A DNA stretch of 64,000 nucleotides from Haematobia irritans. Lineage: Eukaryota > Arthropoda > Insecta > Diptera > Muscidae. Each line of letters opens with the position of its first letter. Position 1 is the first letter of the stretch. The DNA lies in assembly GCF_050003625.1 (NCBI RefSeq), contig NC_134399.1, positions 225,870,783-225,934,782 of the forward strand, read 5' to 3'. This document shows positions 10,275-20,989 of this stretch, piece by piece. The notes under the pieces were generated by a model. It was not told where the DNA came from. It made no database searches and saw nothing but the letters and a program-made list of their open reading frames with translations. Both the position numbers and the translations under genes were made by a program.

Positions 10275-11707
10275 CTTTTTTTATACCCTCCACCATAGGA
10301 TGGGGGCTATATTAACTTTGTCATTCCGTTTGTAACACATCGAAATATTACTCTAAGACCCCATAAAGTATATATATATTCTGGGTCGTGGTGAAATTCT
10401 GAGTCGATCTGAGCATGTCCGTCCGTCCGTCTGTTGAAATCACGCTAACTTCCGAAGGAAATAAGCTATCGACTTGAAACTTGGCACAAGTAGTTGTTAT
10501 TGATGTAGGTCGGATGGTATTGCAAATGGGCCATATCGGTCCACTTTTACATATAGCCCCCATATAAACGGAACCCCAAATTTGGCTTGCAGACCCTCTA
10601 AGAGAAGCAAATTTCATCCGATCCGGCTGAAATTTGGTACATGGTGTTAGTATGGTTAGCATGGTCCACATCGGTCCATAATTATATATAGCCCCCATAT
10701 AAACCGATCCCCCGATTTGGCTTTCGGAGCCTCTAAGAGAAGCAAATTACATCCGATCCGGCTGAAATTTGGTACATTGTATTGGTATACGTATCTAGCA
10801 ACCATGCAAAAATTGTTCCTTATCGGTCGATAATTATATATAGCCCCCATATAAACCGATCCCCAGATTTGGCTTGCGGAGCCTCTATATGCAAAAATTG
10901 GTCGAAATCGGTCCATAATTATGTATAGCCCCCATATAAACCGATCCCCAGATTTGACCTCCGGAGCCCCTTGGAAGAGCAAAATTCATCGGATTCGGTT
11001 GAAATTTGGTACGTGATGTTAGTATATGGTATCCAACAACCATGCATGAATTGGTTCATATCAGTCCATAATTATATACAGCCCCCATATAAACCGATCC
11101 CCCGATTTGACCTCCGGTGCCTTGTGGAGAAGCAAAATTCATCCGAACTGGTTGAAATTTGGTACGTGGTGGTAGTATATGATATTTAACCATATCAGTC
11201 CATAATCATATATAGCCCCCATATAAACCGATCCCGAGATTTGGTTTTGGAGCCTCTTGGAGGAGTAAATTTCCTCCGAGTCAGTTGAAATTTGGTACAT
11301 TGTGCCAGTATATGGCCGTTAACAACCATGCCTAACTAGGTCCATATCGGTCTATAGTTATATATAGCCCTCAGATAAATCGATCCCCAATCACACCAAA
11401 TTTGGTCCATATCAAGTTCATAATTGTATATATCCCCCATATAAGCGACCCCCATATTTCAATTCTGGCTCCCTACGTACCGTGCAAAAGTCCATATCGA
11501 TTCGTAATTATTTGTAGACTTACATTCCTTTTGGTCTAATATATACCACGTGGGGACTAACTCACAATTTAGAAAACGATTTAAGATACCATAACCCAAG
11601 TAATTCGATTGTGTATAACAGTCTTTCGTAGAAGTTTCTACGCAATACATGGTGGAGGGTACATAAGATTCGGCCTGGCCGAACTTACGGCCGTTTATAC
11701 TTGTTTA
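10275..11707 (-). mobile_element. F1 element, copy b (complete ends)
   Basis: Reads on the minus strand from the head at 11640-11707 (GGCCGTAAGTTCGGCC palindrome, then TACCCTCCACCAT) to the tail at 10275-10440 (ATATATATACTTTATGGGG and GGACGGACGGACATGC). The GCCCCCATAT landmark falls near 10691, 10843, 10928, 11081, 11215 and 11367. Spacings 152, 85, 153, 134 and 152 mean mostly the standard step with two internal deletions. Both TACCCTCCACCAT ends are present. Confidence 0.85.
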
Positions 11708-12051
11708 TTTTTATTTTATTTATTTTATTATTCCCATGCACAAGACCACGAAAGTCTCATATTCCAGCATGGGAACTTTAAGATCATAATGTACAATTAA
11801 ATAAATATTATGTAATTACAATGTAAGTTTAACTTAAATTATTTAATCAAAATAAATCTATAAGCAAAATAACATATATATATATTAAGTTGAAAGAAGT
11901 TTAGAATTTGAACAATATAAAAATCACAGACTGAAAAATATTAAGATTTAAATTTGAAGATAGTAAAAAGATTAAAAAAATTAAAATAAAATTTATAATA
12001 ACAGATAAAAAATAAAAATTTTTTCTAGAGAAAATTTGTGGAGCACCTCTT
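11708..12051. other. AT-rich spacer
   Basis: A run of A/T-rich sequence without repeat-family matches or open frames of note, between F1 copy b and a MITE-A copy. Confidence 0.4.
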
Positions 12052-12352
12052 AAACTCAAAAAACAGTGGACACGCCAAGAAGAAATATTTTGGTTAGTTT
12101 TAGAAAATTTAAATAAATTTTAGATTTAGTTCGTTTAGTTACAAATTCTAACTAAACTGTATTACAAATGGGGACGTCAACCGATTTCGAGACACGAATT
12201 TAGTAAATTTTTATGCTTCATTTGAGTATAATTTCTCCCATTTTTATTTAAGTTAACTAACGTACACAAAAATGTCATTAAAGTCAAGGAAACATAATAA
12301 TTACATGAACTAAAATAGAATAAAATTGGCTTTAAAGTCCCTTTTTTGAGTC
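12052..12352 (+). mobile_element. MITE-A, internally deleted copy
   Basis: Shares both ends and several internal blocks with the 516-bp copy at 33718-34233: AAACAGTGGACACGCCAAGAA near the left, AGACACGAATTTAGTAAAT and ATGCTTCATTTGAGTATA in the middle, and CATAATAATTACATGAACTA near the right. It is about 215 bp shorter because of a central deletion. Termini are degenerate (ACTCAAAAAACAGTGGAC on the left, CCCTTTTTTGAGT on the right). Confidence 0.75.
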
Positions 12353-12369
12353 TAGTTGGGGAGGAGAAG

Positions 12370-12455
12370 GAGGAAACATCAGGAATTCTACCAATCTACT
12401 AAACAGTAAAAAATTTTTGGTAGAATTCTATCAACTGTGGCAACCGTGTTCACTA
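12370..12455 (-). repeat. GTTGCC element, isolated left end
   Basis: On the minus strand it starts CACGGTTGCCACAGTTGATA and carries the GGTAGAATTC and TTTACTGTTTAGTAGATTGG motifs of the left end at 8490-8575. It stops before any R29 satellite. Confidence 0.65.
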
Positions 12456-13163
12456 TCCGACATGCATGGCCCTGTTCACTACCTAGATAATGGGTCAATG
12501 ATCACAGGACTGCAAAAATTCAAATTTCATCACATTTCTCTTTCACATGTGCTTTGGGGCACTCTAAGGTATGTCCAACGTTGATTTAAATACATAATTA
12601 TGGAAAAAAACGGCAAACAAAATAAAAATGCCAGTAAAAACCAAGTAGAAAAACACAAACGACACATCATTACATATTCATCAGGAAAAACGACCAGCCA
12701 TGTATGAGAGATAGAGAGAGAGGGAGAGAGAGAGAAATTTAAGCGACTCTAACTAAATGAAGCAACAAGAAAATCTATGAATAAATGAATAAGAACAAAA
12801 AAACCAACCAAGCGAAAGGAGGAGGATCAAATGAACAAAAACAAAAACAACTCTTGACTAGACTGTTGTGTCATGAAGTCTTGTCGTCGAAACGGCATAG
12901 ACGTTTCTGTTATAGTCGTTGATGACTATGTTAAATCATAATGTTGTCCACCAGTAATAACAACAGCAGCAACAACAATGACAAATCATCTAAGCCATAA
13001 AAAAAGTCATGAGAAAAAGAAAGGCATAAGGCAACAACAAAAACAAACAAGTAGAGTAATTAACTCATTCCTCTTCTTTTCTCACTCTCCCAATCTAGAG
13101 TATCTACTAATAAATGTTATTATAATATTATGAGAAATGCAAAAAACACAAATTTACTCCATA
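12456..13163. other. apparently single-copy DNA with simple repeats
   Basis: CAA/ACAACAA-rich stretches and a (GA)n microsatellite at about 12710-12736. No coding sequence recognised. Confidence 0.5.
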
Positions 13164-13836
13164 CACTGAAAAAAATAGTGTCGTGAGGTCAAAGATTTTA
13201 TGTCTTTAAAATACGAATGCAAATTTTGCTTAGCACAGAAGACCCATTTCTCTAATATAAAGTTTTTTCCTTGTCCAAAAGTCGATAAACTTTTCAATGA
13301 AGTCGTATTGTCCTTATAATTAAGTGATTTCACTTAAAATTGGGTATCATAACATGAAAGAAAAAAATTCTGGGCTAAGGTCAACTTGACTTTAATAATT
13401 CTGAAAAATTCTTTAATATTAATGAAATTGCCTCTAAATTTGTTGTCTTTTTGCATCTTGACTATAAAGCAAAAAATCGTTCAAATATGGGACACGTTTT
13501 TCAACAGTTTATTTTAAAGACGTTTTTTTAATTGAAACATAGCATAATTTCTACTAGAAATTATATCGAGTCACTCAGACTCGACTGAATTTGGAAAATA
13601 TAGTCGTCGTTAACCCGTTTTTAAAGGACTTTGATAACATATGAAGAAAACAAGCTGAAACAATGAAAAAGTAAAATTTGCTTCCTAGAAGCAAGTCCAC
13701 AAAACCCAACTTTAAAAGAGAATTGTGTCTTAAAAGTATCCTTATTTGTATTCTCCGCTTCTTTGGCTCGTAATCAATACCAAAATTTTTAAAGTGAAGA
13801 CAAAATTTTTGGAACCGAGCACGCTTTTTTTCAGTG
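13164..13836 (+). mobile_element. MITE-B, complete 673-bp copy
   Basis: Starts CACTGAAAAAAATAGTGTCG and ends in the inverted CGAGCACGCTTTTTTTCAGTG, with TA on each side (13162-13163 and 13837-13838). A TA target duplication and short TIRs are the pattern of Tc1/mariner-mobilised MITEs (family knowledge). The interior has no transposase. The open frame on the minus strand at 13575-13889 crosses the element end and is not a gene. Related pieces are at 6756, 36526 and 38403. Confidence 0.85.
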
Positions 13837-15177
13837 TACATACATGGCCATCTAGAAGGACACCATGAATATGTCAATGATAATATCAACTAAACTCTCC
13901 AACAGCAACAGCAACAACATTGACATTATAATACCATAAAACTTGCACCACAATTTCTCTCTAAAGCCGTAGTACACAAACCAAACCAAAGAAAAAAAAC
14001 AAAAGGACACACACCAAAACATGAAAAACATGAAGAACAGAAAAAAATTAATAATATATGAATGAAGGAATGTAATAATAATAAAATAGAAATAAAACAG
14101 ACGGACAGACATAGAGACTTTTATGCATAAAATAACACACTGATCCGATGATACTCGACTCTATGTTAAAATCATATGTTGGCTGTTCAAGAGCCAAGAG
14201 AACACAATCCAGCACACCAAACACTCACCCATCCATACACATGACACATAAAAACAAAACAAATCATACACCTTGCTCATACCATGCTATGGTGAATATT
14301 TGTGTATGTATGTTTGCAGTGTAATTTTGAGAACAAATATGCGAGATCCACATTTGTATATCTCCCTTTGAGGACATTTTTATTTGTGTTTTTTTGTTTT
14401 GCGGAAATAACATAAAACCCGTGTGAGGAAAATGTCACCCACGACAAAACATACATGTTCCATTTGAGTTTTGGGTTGAAGCTTCTTCCTCACGCATACT
14501 CTCCCTATAATAAAACAGCAACAATATCTAAAAGCTGTAAGAGAATAATTTAATAAAAATTACCAAAAGATTCTTTGGCACACTCTTTACCCTTTCCGAC
14601 CATAGGGGATATCAAATATGAAACGGATTATCCCCATATGGGTACATTACACTGTAGTATTTTGTATGGAAAATCCATTACGAATGAGCGGGTTTGATTG
14701 CAGTTTTCAGGGAGTAAAGGTTATCGTGTAAACGCGATATTTAATATCTTGGTATCTGATCTGGTTTAAAGGATCGTAAAACTGAGTACGCCTTTTTTGA
14801 TATTTGTAGGAGAGGGAAGAAAAATTTCTTTTATTAGAAAAACGTCACCAAAATATTTATTGAACTAAAAACTTTATCGATAATAAACTTTTACATTTTA
14901 TGTAACCACACGCAGCGAAGGAAGATGCATTTCCCTGCTATACCCAGAGAAGGACCGTGATCATTGCCAAACATGTTTCAAGAGCAAAATAATATTTTTG
15001 GACGGTGAACATTGAGGGAAGCGACAAACATGTTTCATATTCACTTTGAGTGTGCGAATATATTTTTTGGTTTGCGAAATATTTGCAAATTTTTTTACAA
15101 AGTGGAGTCAGTATTTTGAACCTGCAAGGCCAGGCGGGGTCCTGTGACTGTATCCTTGACAAAGGACCACAACCTAT
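13837..15177. other. apparently single-copy DNA
   Basis: No gene recognised. Two details: the 12-mer CCCTTTCCGACC at 14590-14601 equals the TIR of the 528-bp element at 39626, with no partner found nearby; and 14960-15060 contains the GGACGGTGAACAT-type dispersed motif flanked by AACATGTTTC on both sides. Confidence 0.5.
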
Positions 15178-15440
15178 ATTACACCCTGCACGACTATGTA
15201 GTGTAGGGTTCTATTCTGACACAAAACACATATTTGTGCCAAATTTGAAGTCGATTGCATAAAAATTGCGACCTAGACTTTGATCACAAAAATGTGTCCA
15301 TAGACAGACGGACATGGCTAGATCGATTCAGGGGCCGACCCTGAGCAATATTGCCAAAGGCAATCGTCTCCTTCTGGGTGTTGCAAACATATGCACTAAC
15401 TTATAATACCCTGTACCACAGTGCGGTGCAGGGTATACAA
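15178..15440 (+). mobile_element. F3 element (mini-me-like), complete
   Basis: Left end ATTACACCCTGCACGAC and right end GTGCGGTGCAGGGTATACAA form an inverted CCCTGCAC/GTGCAGGG pair. Between them are a TGTGCCAAATTTGAAGTCGA block, the AGACAGACGGACATGG tract and GGGGCCGACCCTGAGCAATA. This compact layout, with a GTCY tract, corresponds to the mini-me class of short dipteran elements. It contains no 153-bp units. Confidence 0.75.
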
Positions 15441-15454
15441 ATTGTGGGGACCAT

Positions 15455-16395
15455 CCCAGCAAAATCTAGGTAACCACATCTCATTACAATTTACATTACC
15501 AGGAGTAAAGCTGTCATTACACGTTGCATTACATTGCGGCGAGTTATAATGACTAACTTGTAATGACAAAAATAAATACTTCTCGGTAATTTTCGAATTG
15601 TTATTCTCAAATTTTTAGGCAGTTGTAGTTAACGAATTAATAAAATAGAATAAATGATGGTACCATTAGGTATAATTATTCACATAATCGAGCACTTATA
15701 TTTTTCCGTTAAGAAATTTTTATCACAAATATTTCATTATAATTGTGTTTAGTGACATTATCATATTATGTTTTAAATAAATGCTTTCTTATACGTCATT
15801 CACATTACACTTCCAAAATGCGCTTAAACTAAATTTCAAATGCCATTAGCCTTATAAAAAAAGAGACTTAAAATCCACTTTTAGTAGATTTCGAACCTTA
15901 TGTGAATTGGCTATTGGATATATTATAACGTAATTCACGAATCCAACTCACTTAAACAACCTACATTTATTTCTATTTTAAGTGTGAAATTAAATTGCGT
16001 GTAATCTTATTGAGATTATTTATTAGATTTTTTGTTTATTTATACAATATTCGTGTCTATTCAAGTAGTTCTCCTATTACAGCATCACTCGCCATATTTT
16101 GATCCATTGTAATCGGCGATATAAATCAATATTTTCGAGATTTGGATGTCTGAGGCAATAAGTGGCTATTTTGCAAGCTTTGGCGTATCTACGATTAAGT
16201 CATTACATATTAGGTGATTATATGCTTTAAATGCACTACTTATTTTATGACCGAAAGTATGCCTGGGGAGAAGTACTTTCCTTCTAGGACATACGTATGT
16301 AAATGTAATCCGAAGCGATGCCAATTAATAAGTGGTTATTAATTTTTAAATAGGCTTACCTACAAGATTACCGGGTAATGAGAGTTTTTGCTGGG
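15455..16395 (+). mobile_element. candidate 941-bp TIR element (CCCAGCAAAA ends)
   Basis: Begins CCCAGCAAAATCT and ends in the inverted AGTTTTTGCTGGG, giving a TIR of about 13 bp with one mismatch; the next bases (ACATCTCATTAC and inverted GTAATGAGAG) also partly match. The interior is rich in CATTAC/GTAATGA motifs and has no open frame. The flanks end AT on the left and start AT on the right, too short to call a target duplication. Superfamily not assignable. Confidence 0.55.
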
Positions 16396-18379
16396 ATATC
16401 TCGAAAACTATAAAAGATGTTCCCTTTTTGAAGTTCTATCGAGCAAAGATAGAATCGTCGAAATCGGTTCATAATTGCGGATTTGACAGCTGAAACAAAA
16501 TTCCATAAACCCGAGGTGACCAACGCCTAGATGTCATCCCGGGGGCCCACTAGAGAACCACAAACTTAGAAGAAAACACCTCAGCTTTCACACAAATTAT
16601 GTTGATATCTTTATCCGTTCAAATGTCAAAGAATTATTTCCAAAAAAGCGATTTGGAGCCACTGTGCAGCGTCAAATAATGGAGCTGTCATTCTGAAAGT
16701 TGACACTAATTCGTTTTTGTTTGCATTTTCCCATATACCACGACTTCGGATTTTCCTGAATTTTTTCATTAAGGGCATCAGGTAGTGGGCTACACCAGCC
16801 TCTTGTTTGCTTCTTCTTAAGCTGTCTTTCTTTAAAAAGCAGAACAAAAATATTCAACACCACTGTTCACCACCATTTGGCAAAGGGAATACAATAACAA
16901 TAGTAGGAAATGAATTTGAACAAAAAGCAATGGCAAGGATAAAAAGATATATCTGCGCTGTATGTAGATGATATATAAACTGAAACTCATGAATCCTACA
17001 GTCACAGGTATCAGCAAAGCGTCCTTAATAAACTCAAGGAGTAGACATATTGTCTGCCATAAAGTTAGTGATACCAACAGATATTTTGTATACATGTCCT
17101 GTGATGTCCTCCAAAGCTCAAAAAAAAACTCCGTACAGACAGACACACAAGCACATACATTGGCATTAGCAATACGCATACATTTCTCATTCATATCTAG
17201 GAGACACTTGCAAGACAATGACAAAAATACAAGAAAATTCACAAACATTTCCCATAACAAAAGAACATTATGTAACGTTGCTATGGCACCTCCTTCATAA
17301 ACCTGGAGGAGCTGTCATATAACAGGAAAACAATGATGACGAAAAACATGATAGACGACAACACAACCGTTGCCATCACCATTTGCAGGAAGGATTCCAG
17401 ACATTAAACAATGCTTTGGTAGGTAGGTCTTTGCGGAAGAAAAGACAGACAATGCATAGACGTTCAAACAAAACCACCAAATGCCATGAATATCGTGAAC
17501 ATCAAAATTTCTGCTACAACTTATTTTCTTTGACTATAAGAAAATAACACTAAAAACCAACAAAAGTCGCTCGGAACTCTAAGAATTGGTGTAAGGTGTC
17601 TTATTGTATAATTGGATCAGAACTAACTTTGTGGAATTTTTCGTATTTAGGAAGCGTTGTAGACTGCGTCAAACTTTGATCATAAACATGCGCCTTTTTA
17701 GCAACTCAGTAATAAACAGTTGTTAAAGTCAATTTTACGGTATAACCTTCAAGTGACTTAATTGACTAACACACGGGCTTCCCTGAGCGGTAGCTGTAGT
17801 TTGCTAATTTTTTTAAAACCAATTTTCGGTTTTTTACTTTGCCCAAACCCGGCTAATCGGTTAAAACGGGTGAGACTTATTTTATTGTAAAAAAATAAAT
17901 AAATAAACAATTCATTACAATAAAATGAACATTTGACAATAAACTTAAGAGTAATTCACTGTTACCACAAGCCAATTGATTCGATTTTGGATGAAAGTCA
18001 TTAGTAGAACTTTGTAGACAATCCATAAGATTCGACCTGGCCTCACTTTTGGCGGTATTTCCTTGCTTTCTTTTTATCACCTCTTTAATTTTAGAAATAT
18101 CAGACATTTCTGTTCAATTTGGACTAAAGCTTGCAACTACGTGTTTTCCACCAAAAACCAGGATAGTGCGTCTAGTGTCCAGGGTTGTTACAAATATTTA
18201 TTTACTGTAGACTTTTCAAGTGAAATAAAGAAACACGATGGTTGTAGGGTGTCAATGGCATGAACTTATTTATTGTAATAAAATAAAATAAAAACAAATA
18301 ATCAAGGAAATCTGAAGGTCTTAGGTGCATTCGGTAATCTCGCTGGTGCGAAAATTTCATCATCCACATAAACGGGGTC
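16396..18379. other. apparently single-copy DNA, no gene recognised
   Basis: Open frames here are up to 142 codons (minus strand, 16832-17260), with hydrophobic low-complexity content and no recognised domain; a competing frame of 110 codons lies on the other strand. I do not call either a gene. Confidence 0.45.
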
Positions 18380-18690
18380 AGGTTTCTCTACTCGCCATAA
18401 AATCCCCACTGCGAGCTTAACTTCTCAAACCACCCAGGAGTTCAACTCTAACCCACTCTTAATACCATAAAATCTTCACTGGGAGCTCGACTCCACCACA
18501 AAATACCCACTGGGATTCCCGTGCCTAAATCAATTGGTTGCTCAACTCCTCTAAGTACAAAACAATGGGAGCTCAATTCCACCACAAACAACCCACTGGG
18601 AGCTCAACTCCTCTAGCCAAATAAAAATGGGGGCTCAACTCCACAATTATGACTACTGGGAGATCAACTTCACTTCTACCTACCACAATT
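18380..18690 (+). repeat. imperfect repeat around ACTGGGAGCTCAACTCC
   Basis: Seven or eight irregularly spaced copies of an ACTGGGAGCTCAACTCC core alternate with CCACCACAAA spacers. Unit length varies from about 28 to 45 bp. It resembles a decayed minisatellite. It lies immediately before an inverted F2 copy. Confidence 0.65.
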
Positions 18691-19443
18691 TATTTTTGGC
18701 ATGTAGATCAACTTCCCCTCCGGAGCTTTTACCTGTGTGACCAGCGATGGAAAATGCAGTACTATAGTTCTTTTTATACCCACCACCATAGAATGGTGAC
18801 GGGGGTATAATAAGTTTGTCATTCCGTTTGTAACATATCGATTTCCGACTATATAAAGTATATATATTCTTGATCAGGGACAAATTCTAAGACGATATAA
18901 CGATGTCCGTCTGTCCGTCTGTCTGTCTGTTGTAATTACGCTACAGTCTTCAATAATGAAACAATCGTGCTGAAATTTTGCACAAACTCGTCTTTTGTCT
19001 GCAGGCAGGTCAAGTTCGAAGATGGGCTATATCGGTCCAGGTTTTGATATAGTCCCCATATAAACCGACCTCCCGATTTGGGGTCTTGGGTTTATAGAAA
19101 TCGTAGTTTTTATCCAATTTGCCTGAAATTTGAAATCTAGAGGTATTTTATGACCATAAAGAGGTGTGTCAAAAATGGTGAGTATCGGTCCTTGTTTTGG
19201 TATAGCCCCAATATAGACCGATCTCCCGATTTTACTTCTTGGGCTTATAGAAACCGCAGTTTTTATTCAATTTACCTGAAATTGGAAATCTAGAGGTATT
19301 GTAGGACCACAAATACGTGTGCCAAAAATTGTGAGTATCGGTCCATGTTTTGGTATGGTCCCCATATAAAACGACCTTCCTATTTGGGGTCTTGGGTAGA
19401 GGTGTGCACGTGACACGAAATTTTCGTGACTCACGAAAATTTT

Positions 19444-19465
19444 CGTGACTCACGCGTGAGTCACG
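19444..19465. repeat. 22-bp perfect palindrome (CGTGACTCACG inverted twice)
   Basis: The half-site CGTGACTCACG is followed immediately by its exact reverse complement CGTGAGTCACG. Could bind a dimeric bZIP- or bHLH-like factor or form a cruciform; neither can be shown from sequence alone. Confidence 0.9.
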
Positions 19466-19638
19466 ATGGAGTCAATCTCGTGAGCGTGCGTGAGCGTGAT
19501 CAAGCTCAAAGTTTTCGTGCGTGAGCGTGAGTCACGAAAAAAAATTCTTCGTGAATGTGCGTGAGTAAAAATATTTGATAATTACACTCACGAAAACAAA
19601 ATCACACTCACGATTTGAATCACGATAACTACTTTAAT

Positions 19639-19864
19639 CACGCTCACGATTTAAATCACGCTCACGATTTTAATCACGCTCACGATTTGAATCACGCTCA
19701 CGATTTGAATCACGCTCACGACTTGTATCACGCTCACGATTTGAATCACGCTCACGAGTTGAATCACGCTCTCGATTTGAATCACGCTCACGATGTCAAT
19801 CGCACTCACGATGTCAGTCACGCTCACGATTTTAATCACGCTCACGACATTGGTCACACTCACA
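19639..19864 (+). repeat. 18-bp minisatellite, about 13 units
   Basis: CACGCTCACG (with variants) starts at 19639, 19657, 19675, 19693, 19711, 19729, 19747, 19765, 19783, 19801, 19819, 19837 and 19855, exactly every 18 bp. Because 18 is divisible by three, both strands stay open through the array (97 and 88 codons of His/Asp-rich or Val/Ile-rich hexapeptides). I treat these as artefacts of the repeat. Confidence 0.95.
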
Positions 19865-20989
19865 AATTTGGTCACACTAAACCTTCCAATGTACGGATTG
19901 TGCAATAGTTTTGTCATTTAAAATTAATTGATTAAAAAAAGTAATGTTGAAGCGCTGGTTTTCGGTGCAAATTGGAAATCTAGAGGTATTTTAGGACCAT
20001 AAAGAGGTGTGCCGAAAATGGTAAGTATCGGTGAATATTTTGGTATAGCCCCCATATAGACCGATTTCCCGATTTTATTTCTTGGGCTTCTAGAACCCGA
20101 AGTTTTTATCCTATTTGCCTGAAATTGGAAATCTAGTGGTATTTTCGGGTCATAAAGAGGTGTGCCGAAAACGGTGAGTATCGGTCCATATTTTAGTATA
20201 GCCCCCATAAGAACGATCTCCCGATTTAACCCCTTGGGTTTCTAGAAACCGTAGTTTTTATCTGATTTGCCTGAAATTGTAAATATTCTGGTATTTTAGG
20301 CTCACAAAAACGTGTATAGGATTAAGGTTTTATCGGTCCATTTGGTAATGCCCCATATAGACCGACTTCACTTCTTGAGGGTGTAGAAGGCGCACTGATC
20401 ATGAAAATTGCTTGAAACTCAATGTAAAATTTCCAGATTTTACTTCGACAGATTTAAGATTTCAAATCAAGACGTTATTTTATAACTTTCTTGCACACTT
20501 ACAAGAGATGTTAATGATTCCTCTAAAACTCAAACAAAAATGGTTCTTATAAATCCAGAATCTGATATAGTCCTCATAGGTGAAATCTTTAAATTTATCT
20601 TCGGGAAGTGTCCTCAAGTCCTCAAGCCCTCCTGAAATTTCAAAGGAAACCTTAATATTTGGTTCATGGTGGTGGGTATTTAAGATTCGGCCCGGCCGAA
20701 CTTAATGCTGTATATACTTGTTTTCAATACCTTTTCACCCTAGTCGGTACCGTAGTACCCCAGCGAATGATTTAGTGCCTTTTGTGTAGACATTTTTTAG
20801 CCGATATCAGATTTTTGGTACAATATTATGAAAAAGTCTTTAACAAACTTATTTGCCAATAGTATTTTAAAAATTTTGCATAACAGCCAAGTTCATGCGG
20901 GAAAAAATCTCGATTTTGTAAAAGCCATAGTCAAAAATACGATTTTATTGAATTTCAAGAATGTTTTAGTCGAAAATTTGTCAAAAGGT

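Larger units (their letters stand above)
19397..19966 (+). repeat. CGTGA-rich insertion with 18-bp array
   Basis: A foreign block inside F2 copy b, dense in CGTGA and its complement TCACG. The left half carries GTGAGCGTG-type words, the right half the inverse CACGCTCAC words, so the whole block can fold back on itself. It starts TAGAGGTGTGCACGTGACAC, which loosely resembles hAT-type termini, but I find no matching inverted right end. Confidence 0.8.
18770..20725 (-). mobile_element. F2 element, copy b (complete ends, interrupted)
   Basis: Tail at 18770-18930 on the minus strand (inverted TACCCACCACCAT, CTATATAAAGTATATATATT, (GTCC/GTCT)n). The head is at 20655-20725 (CCCGGCCGAACTTAATGCTG, TATATACTTG). 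Standard F2 units lie on both sides of an insertion at 19397-19966. Downstream of the insertion F2 resumes at AATTGGAAATCTAGAGG; roughly 35 bp of F2 is missing at the junction. The single-copy-like segment near the head (20400-20640) is shared with copy a at 5221-5460. Confidence 0.85.

Noticed and set aside
16832..17260. 142-codon minus-strand frame as a possible membrane-protein exon
   Set aside because: Hydrophobic, low-complexity and opposed by a 110-codon frame on the other strand; no domain or splice context that I could support.
19615..19908. His/Asp-rich hexapeptide-repeat protein of 97 codons
   Set aside because: Artefact of an 18-bp minisatellite; the opposite strand is equally open.
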